Source: Sweltsa coloradensis (Eukaryota > Arthropoda > Insecta > Plecoptera > Chloroperlidae). Taken from it: DNA of 64,000 nucleotides. Location: NCBI GenBank assembly GCA_024449915.1, contig JAMZAV010003090.1:1-64000 (forward strand), in the 5' to 3' direction. The translations under genes and the position numbers were made by a program. Shown here one piece after another: positions 57,725-64,000 of the stretch (the stretch's first letter is position 1; every line of letters starts with the position of its first letter). The notes beneath the pieces were generated by a model. It saw only the letters and a list, made by a program, of their open reading frames with translations, had not been told where the DNA came from and made no database searches.

Positions 57725-57920
57725 CTGTTATTGAGAGGAAATAAGTAAATTGAACAACTGCGTCGCGCGTCCCAACAAAGTTAATCCGACCAAATGATCA
57801 AGAAACTGAGCAAAGAACGTATCAACTAAATTAAGTTGATGAAAACGGACAACGACCCAAGAAGTACCAACAACCGTTATTAACAGATAAGGCAAGGAGA
57901 GCTTCGTAAGAACTACGTAC

Positions 57921-58294
57921 CTGGAGTTCCTGGTTTCCCTGGTTTGCCTGGAGTGCCTGGCTGGCCTGGATAGCCTCCTGTAGGTCCTGTGGGGTAGCCT
58001 CCTCCTTGTCCTGGTTGCCCTGGTTTTCCTGGAGTGCCTGGAGGCCCGGCTGGCCTGGATAGCCTCCTGTAGGTCCTGTGGGGTAGCCTCCTCCTTGCCC
58101 TGGTTGTCCTGGTTTGCCTGGATGTCCTGGAGTGCCCGGCTGGCCTGGATAGCCTCCTGTAGGTCCTGTGGGGTAGCCTCCTCCTTGTCCTGGTTGTCCC
58201 GGTTTCCCTGGAGTTCCTGGAGTTCCTGGTTGTCCCGGATGTCCACCACTGGGATGACCTCCTATTCCTTCTTGCCCTGGCCTGCCTGGTATAC
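57921..58294 (-). CDS. Collagen-like exon block 7 (one-base deletion)
   Basis: Acceptor ACTTCCAG, donor GTACGTAG; 374 nt, one short of 125 codons. Reads [20 protein letters not shown], then cycles of [19 protein letters not shown] and [12 protein letters not shown]. Frame is lost near 58045 where GGAGGCCCGG has one C fewer than needed, and recovers as [16 protein letters not shown]. Internal repeats of about 120 nt suggest that two or three ancestral exons were fused or expanded. Confidence 0.72.
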
Positions 58295-58676
58295 CTGGAA
58301 GTGAACAAGGTTGGTCTTCCTTAATATTGTACGAGATTTTTTTTAAACTTATTTGGAATGTGATTTAATTTGACAGCATTTTACTCGCACAGAAGCTCTC
58401 AAAAATTGAAAATTTAGATTATGCCTACTCTGACCATGGAGTAATGACATGATTTCACTTAATTAACTGTCGATGAATTAGAATTTGATCTTTTATTTGT
58501 TGCTTTGAGTTAAAAATTTACACAAGCATAGTTTTATATCGTCATTAACTCGCATTCGCAACTATATTTCAAAACCTATAGAGCTTCAAAATGAACCAGA
58601 CTTTTTCGTTCTTCATTAAAGGCTTGTTTCCCCGAGCTAAAGTTTTAAGAAGTTTGAGTGCGACTGATATTATTAC

Positions 58677-58844
58677 CTGGTGTTCCCGGCTGCCCTGGTT
58701 GTCCGCTGGGTCCGTTAGGTCCCCCAGGACCCCCTGGACCTCCAGGACTTCCAGGACCCCCTGGACCGCCAGGACCACCCGGAGTCCCTGGTGCGCCAGG
58801 AAGTGTAACTACACCTGGATAACCTCCTGGTTTGCCGGGAAGAC
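58677..58844 (-). CDS. Collagen-like exon 6 (168 nt)
   Basis: Acceptor TCTTCCAG, donor CCAG|GTAATA; 56 codons, frame intact: [20 protein letters not shown], then [20 protein letters not shown] and [15 protein letters not shown]. The [10 protein letters not shown] stretch is a natural-looking helix interruption. Confidence 0.87.
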
Positions 58845-59443
58845 CTGGAAGAAAACAAGTTGTAGTCATTAAAATACACTGAGAAGAACAGAGATCCTAG
58901 CACAGATCCTTGTGGAAATCCATTCTATTTTGGAAAAATTCACAAAAATGTCCAGTATTACCAATTGAGTTTAGATAAATTCTTAACACAATGGTATTGC
59001 CCTAAACATTCACAAACAGTAAATTTCATAGTCCATTGATGAAACAACATTCAATGAACTTACTGCAAATCTAAAAATGATTGTATGGTTGAAATGACAT
59101 TAATTTAATGGCACGCGTCTCTTTATACCTTGGTTATCATTGTAGATGTAAAAATTGATTTCGATATTTTGTTGGTTTTACTATACGTATTTTCAATGCA
59201 AATACGACGTGTTTCAATTTGTTGATAAAAAATTCACATTACGTTGTGTTAGTGCGTCTTACTCGCATTCAAAGTCAAATACCAGTAAATTTTAATAAAA
59301 ACCTTACTTAATGTTCGGGTTTAAGATGTGTTTTACTCTGTTTACCATGTTATTAATATTGTTCAATATAACTTTGCATTGAAGTACTGGTAGTTGACAT
59401 AAGAGTAGCTCACATGAAAACTTGTTATTTAGATCCCTCCTAC

Positions 59444-59648
59444 CTGGTGGTCCACCAGGACCTCCTGGCCCTCCAGGACCTCCGGGGGTTCCCGGTGCTC
59501 CAGGGTGTCCGCCACTAGGTCCTGTAGGTCCCCCAGGACCCCCTGGTCCCTCCTGGCCCCCCAGGACCTCCGGGGGTTCCCGGTGCTCCAGGATGTCCGC
59601 CACTGGGATGTCCTCCCGATCCTCCCTGCCCTGGTCTGCCTGGAATAC
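59444..59648 (-). CDS. Collagen-like exon block 5 (one-base insertion)
   Basis: Acceptor CTTCCAG, donor GTAGGAGG; 205 nt, one over 68 codons. It follows the exon-1 template: [20 protein letters not shown], then [11 protein letters not shown]..., then a break near 59548-59555 (GGTCCCTCC where sister exons have GGTCCTCC), then [19 protein letters not shown]. Confidence 0.72.
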
Positions 59649-60147
59649 CTGGAAGTAAACAGTTGTGTGTTGATAAGTCAACTTAACCTATTTGAAAATT
59701 TTGTTTTAAACTTTTTCTGCTTCCAGTTGTCATCCGATCGAGATGCAATTTTACGTTATTGTTAAGCAAAGATATGGTCACTGTTCTACAGTCATAGATT
59801 ACCAAACATCATTGCGCATAACGCACAAAATAAATTTCAAAATTTACCAATTTCATTGACTTTACAAAAATCCAAAATCCTAAAAATCAATTTAATTCCT
59901 AATGATTTTTAGTGATGGTTTAAAAAACATGAGCCACTATAGAATACTTCATATACACGTCCATAACATATGTGCAACGGCTGGTAACAATCCGATAAAA
60001 ACTGGCTCCAGAAAAATTCCATAAAATAAATACCAAGTATTGCAGACTCTTAATTGATTGGGACATGCTAGTTACCCTGAGAGCTGAAAGGTGATTGCGT
60101 CTTATACTCGCATGCAAACTATTACTTTCTTGTACTATCCCTCCTAC

Positions 60148-60312
60148 CTGGTGTCCCCGGCTGTCCAGGTTGTCCCGGGTGTCCGCCACTAGGTCCTGTA
60201 GGTCCCCCAGGACCCCCTGGCCCCCCAGGACCTCCGGGGGTTCCCGGTGCTCCAGGATGTCCACCACTGGGATGTCCTCCCGATCCTCCCTGCCCTGGTC
60301 TGCCTGGAATAC
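60148..60312 (-). CDS. Collagen-like exon 4 (165 nt)
   Basis: Acceptor CTTCCAG, donor GTAGGAGG; 55 codons, frame intact: [56 protein letters not shown]. Nearly identical to exon 1 and to the first and last parts of exons 2 and 5. Confidence 0.87.
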
Positions 60313-60669
60313 CTGGAAGTAAACAGTTGTGTGTTGATAAGTTAACCGAATGGTACATGCTACTTGCTGTGCAGAAAGTTGACTGCGTCTTACACTCGCA
60401 TGCAAACGGTAATTATAAACACATTTTACTGATTCGTTTTGTGTTAGTTTTTGATGCTTCATTGTACTTGATTGAAATTTAATTAAAAGATTGGGTGCGT
60501 CTTACAATCGCATTATAAACGTGTTAATTTAAAGTTACATACGTTTGGTTGTGTTAAAAATGTTATGATTCACAAAGTTATTAAAATTGCTAACAGTCTT
60601 ATACACGCGGTAACTGAATTTAAGATTACAATCCACATTAAGAGATCTAGAAAAGTCTTGTCACAAATG

Positions 60670-60828
60670 GCTATTTAAGTCTCCCCCTCGGGCTTCCCGG
60701 TGTCCCAGGTCCTGTAGGTCCCCCAGGACCCCCTGGCCCCCCAGGACCTCCGGGGGTTCCCGGTGCTCCAGGATGTCCGCCACTGGGATGTCCTCCCGAT
60801 CCTCCCTGCCCTGGTCTGCCTGGAATAC
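60670..60828 (-). pseudogene. Collagen-like exon block 3, donor lost
   Basis: Acceptor CTTCCAG intact. Reads [52 protein letters not shown] and then an in-frame TAG near 60676. The usual [18 protein letters not shown] ending and its GTAGG donor are missing. If spliced in, it would end the protein early; more likely it is a decayed duplicate that is skipped. Confidence 0.65.
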
Positions 60829-60954
60829 CTGGAAGATACAGTTGTGTGTTGATAGCTTAATTGATTGGGACATTCTAGTTACCCCAAGAGGTGAAAGGTG
60901 ATTGCGTCTGATATTCGTAAGCAAACTACAACTTACGTTATAGGACTTCATTTT

Positions 60955-61165
60955 ATTTTCGAAAAGCTAGGTTAAAGAAGGATTTTTCAAGGAAGAAGAA
61001 GACGAGGGAGGCCAAGGAAGAGGTGAAAGGACACCATAGCAGGAGACTTGGAGGCAAGAGGAGAAAGCTGGCAAGATGTGGAGAGATACGATTGTGGGAG
61101 GATAGTAAGAAGTGAAGAAATTTGGTTGCAAAACCCAAGCTGACTATGCCAGAAGCTATCGATTG
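60955..61165 (-). repeat. Duplicated intronic repeat, possible LINE-tail remnant
   Basis: GACACCATAGCAGGAGACTT, then GAGGCAAGAGGAGA, then GTGAAGAAATTTGGTTGCA recur at 62755-62945 and, decayed, at about 31200-31260 and 31665-31725. On the plus strand the first block reads DTIAGDLEARGESW, which recalls the W-x-D-I-x-x-D-L...W end of some non-LTR ORF2 proteins. This is an inference from a short match. Confidence 0.4.
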
Positions 61166-61451
61166 ATATCAATTTGAATTGAAGAAGTTTAGCTTATGTC
61201 TTACAATAATCGCATATAAACTGAAATTTGCGATAACAAATAACATTAAAAAAAATCTTGGTTAATGGTTATTATACCTAAGAGTTTTTTTAAGTTTAAC
61301 AAATGTAATTACTATTGTTTATATTATAGATTATGTTAACAGCATGTAAACTGAAATAAGAAATATAAAAAAATGTGTTTAAGAAAATCTTAGTTTATGT
61401 TCTATGTTTAGTTTTTTATGTGTAATAAATAAAAAAATGGATAAATTCGTA

Positions 61452-61831
61452 TTTAGAGTCTACCCACTCAGTCATATAACTAATTCTCAGTGGAGGACAT
61501 TAAAACCAAAGCGACCAAGCCAACCCTGTAGGCCCCGAAGCAATAGACGAGTGAGCGATAACCAACCAAAGATCGATATTTTTTATATGGAAATATAGCA
61601 ATCAATGGTATGGACAGTGCAAACAACCGCGGATCAACGCCAGAATCAACAAGGTTGATTTAGAATAACTTTGAATTGATTATGTGCCTCTTTGTTAAGA
61701 CGACTCCAAAGTCACCGTTTACAAAATCCTAACCCAAGATCTGATGGATTTGAAATCCAAATTAGAATTTAAAAAACTTCTGTACATAGCGGGAATCGAA
61801 CCCTGGACCTTCTGCATTGGAAGCAGGGCAG
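61452..61831 (-). mobile_element. tRNA-derived SINE, copy 3 (truncated)
   Basis: Same body as the 38.9-kb SINE in reverse. It keeps the B box (inverse of GAATCGAACCCTGG) and half of the anticodon arm but breaks off before the A box, so its 5' end is missing. Located in a collagen intron. Confidence 0.75.
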
Positions 61832-61946
61832 TTTCTGTTAACGTTTTACATGTTATTACAATAGTAACTTATAGTAATAACTTCGTGAAGTCCTTCTTTT
61901 ATTCACACGCAAACGATTAATTCGTTGAATTAAATCTCCCTCCTAC

Positions 61947-62206
61947 CTGGTGTTCCCGGCTGTCCTGGTTGTCCCGGGTGTCCGCCACTAGGTCCTGTAG
62001 GTCCCCCAGGACCCCCTGGTCCCCTGGCCCCCCAGGACCTCCGGGGGTTCCCGGTGCTCCAGGGTGTCCGCCACTAGGTCCTGTAGGTCCCCCAGGACCC
62101 CCTGGTCCTCCTGGCCCCCCAGGACCTCCGGGGGTTCCCGGTGCTCCAGGATGTCCGCCACTGGGATGTCCTCCCGATCCTCCCTGCCCTGGTCTGCCAG
62201 GAATAC
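61947..62206 (-). CDS. Collagen-like exon block 2 (one-base deletion)
   Basis: Acceptor CTTGCAG, donor GTAGGAGG; 260 nt, one short of 87 codons. It consists of the exon-1 template with the [18 protein letters not shown] segment doubled. Frame breaks near 62022, where GGTCCCCTGG has four C and the sister copy needs five. Restoring that base would give an uninterrupted Gly-X-Y run. Confidence 0.75.
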
Positions 62207-62248
62207 CTGCAAGTAAACAGTACGTGCTGATAAACTTATTGGAAGGGA

Positions 62249-62667
62249 CCATAGATATTAAACACCTATAGTAGGCTAGATCCGCAGTCATTAAACCACT
62301 GCCGTGACAATTTGAAGCCATCTTTAATATGGCAGTTTGCATGTTAAGAAAATGGGAGCGATTTGTAGCCCAAATAGTTCTCAAGATTGCCGTCAGGTGT
62401 TGACAGGTATGCTCACCTGTTACTAAATTCCCTTTTGGAATAAATTCTTATTGTTTCTGTTTGTGTATTCCCATGCTGCACAAGTTAAAACCATATCAAA
62501 CAATCCAGAAAAATACTTTATTGCATTAAAACAGCACAAATTAAAACGCCCAATCGCCATTTTGAATACTTATGGCAAAATTGGCGCTTCAATTTGCTAC
62601 GCTCGCTTCTGTGCTGACGTATTGGAGACTGCGGATCTAGCCTACTATAGGTGTTTAATATCTATGG
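62249..62667. mobile_element. MITE with perfect 41-bp inverted ends (family M1)
   Basis: Left CCATAGATATTAAACACC... and right ...GGTGTTTAATATCTATGG match without a mismatch over 41 bp, both including CTATAGTAGGCTAGATCCGC or its inverse. Relative of 46178-46619. Lies in the intron between collagen exons 1 and 2. The perfect ends suggest recent movement. Confidence 0.85.
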
Positions 62668-62754
62668 ATGTGACACGATAGTTATTGTTCTGAAGGTTGA
62701 CTGCGTCTTATACGCGCAGCAAACTGTAATTTATGTTATTTGAATAATCTTATT

Positions 62755-62945
62755 TTACTAACGAGAAGTAATGTAAAGAAGGATGGAGAAGACGGGGTAG
62801 ACCCAGGAAGAGATGGAGGACACCATAGCAGGAGACTTTGAGGCAAGAGGAGAGGGTTGGGAAGATGGGGCTTATGGTGGGATAGAAAGAAGTGAAGAAA
62901 TTTGATTGCATAAGCCAAGCTGACCCAGCCAGAAGCAGGAAAATA
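62755..62945 (-). repeat. Second copy of the 60955-61165 intronic repeat
   Basis: Matches 60955-61165 over GACACCATAGCAGGAGACTT and GTGAAGAAATTTG. Together with the motif and exon order it shows that whole exon-intron units were copied. Confidence 0.6.
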
Positions 62946-63378
62946 CGAAGGATAATGATGATGATTATGCGTCAAACTTATCTGTATGTTTCTACGCATT
63001 TCAGGTAATGGTAACTATTGTTCATTATTTATTTGCATTATACACTCGTTATACTCGCATGTGCTCTGAAGTTAAAAATTTAAAAAGATACATTTCACCG
63101 AAATCTTATTTAATTGTTATGTTACCTAAGAATTTAACATGTTATATCCATTTTTAACTATAGATTTTGTTAACAGTATAGCAAAGTGTGTCTTAAACTC
63201 GCATGAAACGGAAATTTGACACTTGAATAAATACTTAACATATCTTTTGTGATATAATTTTGTTAACTAGAGTTTTTCTCGAAGTTAACATGTTTTTACT
63301 ATAATAAATTAAAAGTGATGTCAACACTAGATAAGTGCGTCTTATACTCGCATGCAAACTATTATTTCGTTACCCTAC

Positions 63379-63549
63379 CTGGTGTTCCCGGCTGGCCTGG
63401 TTGTCCCGGGTGTCCGCCACTAGGTCCTGTAGGTCCCCAGGACCCCCTGGCCCCCTGGCCCCCAGGACCTCCGGGGGTTCCCGGTGCTCCAGGGTGTCCG
63501 CCACTGGGATGTCCTCCCGATCCTCCCTGCCCTGGTCTGCCAGGAATAC
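63379..63549 (-). CDS. Collagen-like exon 1 (first in window)
   Basis: Acceptor CTTGTAG, donor CCAG|GTAGGG; 171 nt, 57 codons, phase 1 at both ends, frame intact: [58 protein letters not shown]. Every third residue is Gly (19 triplets). The gene continues beyond the right edge, so the signal peptide and N-terminal domains are not visible. The product is a secreted or matrix protein by family, rich in Gly-Gly-Pro and Gly-Gly-His triplets rather than the Gly-Pro-Pro of fibrillar collagens. Confidence 0.88.
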
Positions 63550-64000
63550 CTACAAGTAAACAGTTGTGTGTTGATAAATTATTTGAATGGGACACGTAGG
63601 CTTATTAATAATCATAAGTAGTAATAATCACATAAAATATTCATACAAAACATTTTTAAAACACGTTGTATTAAGTAAGATTATTATCTGTATCTTTCTT
63701 TATGAAGAACATGGATATAGGCTTTAGTATATAGTTGATATAAATCTTCATTGGCGTTGTTTGACCGCGTCTCATACTCGCATACAAACAGAAATTTATG
63801 TTAATTTCTTGTTTGTTGTTTAATATTTGTTTATTAAAGTATTAAATATCACATTTATTCGTCCATTGTATCTTGATGTCTTTCTATGCATTGTCACATT
63901 GTTAACAAAGATTTGCATGGAAGTAGTTTGACTGTGTCTTATACTCGCAAGGCTACAGACTGAAATGTTTGTTGATTCCTTGTTTGTTGTTTAATATTTG

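Larger units (their letters stand above)
59254..63955. repeat. Repeated intronic motif GCGTCTTATACTCGCATG
   Basis: Twelve recognisable copies of GCGTCTTA(T/C)ACTCGCATGCAAAC or close variants: about 59254, 60097, 60385, 60497, 60904, 61196, 62703, 63048, 63187, 63337, 63767 and 63934. They lie in the introns around the amplified exons (1-5) and all in the same orientation; I do not see good copies left of 58.5 kb or elsewhere in the window. Confidence 0.75.

Noticed and set aside
49471..62206. Programmed ribosomal frameshifting in the collagen gene
   Set aside because: Breaks occur at different places and in both directions, mostly in C runs, without slippery heptamers; indel errors or decay are simpler.
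61969..62271. Plus-strand Gly-Pro-Pro frames at 62 and 63.4 kb
   Set aside because: Antisense shadows of collagen blocks 1 and 2; the plus frame happens to avoid the one-base break but lacks exon boundaries.

Overview
The window is animal nuclear DNA: split genes with GT-AG introns, a reverse transcriptase of the Jockey/CR1 kind, tRNA-derived SINEs and many short inverted-repeat transposons. The palindrome AGGCCT/TAGGCCTA is very common in some non-coding stretches. I infer a marine invertebrate, possibly an echinoderm or another non-vertebrate deuterostome; the species assignment is weak.

Two multi-exon genes are visible, both on the minus strand. (1) About 0.2-16.0 kb: the 5' part of an RCC1-repeat (beta-propeller) protein. 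Five coding exons can be placed (15988-16018, 10249-10368, 5558-5671, 4768-4830, 233-382), all joined in the same split-codon phase; the gene runs off the left edge. Its 5'-most intron holds a 5'-truncated non-LTR retrotransposon with an intact RT frame (13672-15336). Two CACGTG boxes lie just upstream of the predicted start. (2) About 48.4-63.6 kb: the 3' part of a non-fibrillar, collagen-like gene. Fourteen exon-like blocks can be placed, nearly all bounded by G|GT-type phase-1 junctions, and they end in a 213-codon exon with an unusual non-collagenous tail. The upstream (right-hand) part looks like repeated exon-plus-intron amplification. Five blocks carry net one-base length changes that break the Gly-X-Y frame and one has lost its donor, so either the assembly has indel errors or part of the gene is decaying.

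Between the genes (16-48 kb) I find no convincing host gene. The space is a mosaic of repeats, several with diagnostic target-site duplications: a 622-bp hairpin flanked by TTAA (34551-35172), a 554-bp hAT-type element with an 8-bp duplication (46688-47241), a 163-bp element flanked by TTA inside the RCC1 gene (7209-7371), a TA-flanked element present in both orientations at equivalent sites (21525-21790, 39935-40184), and a 124-bp insertion with a 13-bp duplication and two empty-site copies in the same window (37115-37238). Two composite blocks (18.25-21.55 kb and 36.33-39.96 kb) are long duplicates of each other; a third partial copy lies inverted at 43.64-46.15 kb. A G/C-rich, poorly preserved cluster at 24.8-32 kb contains a repeat family with an Asp-codon-rich core and a strongly strand-biased A/C-rich tandem array (26.45-27.19 kb).

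The two genes show no sign of working together. The main interest is the collagen gene's exon amplification and unusual C terminus, and the nested, precisely datable transposon insertions. I found no complete new biochemical system.
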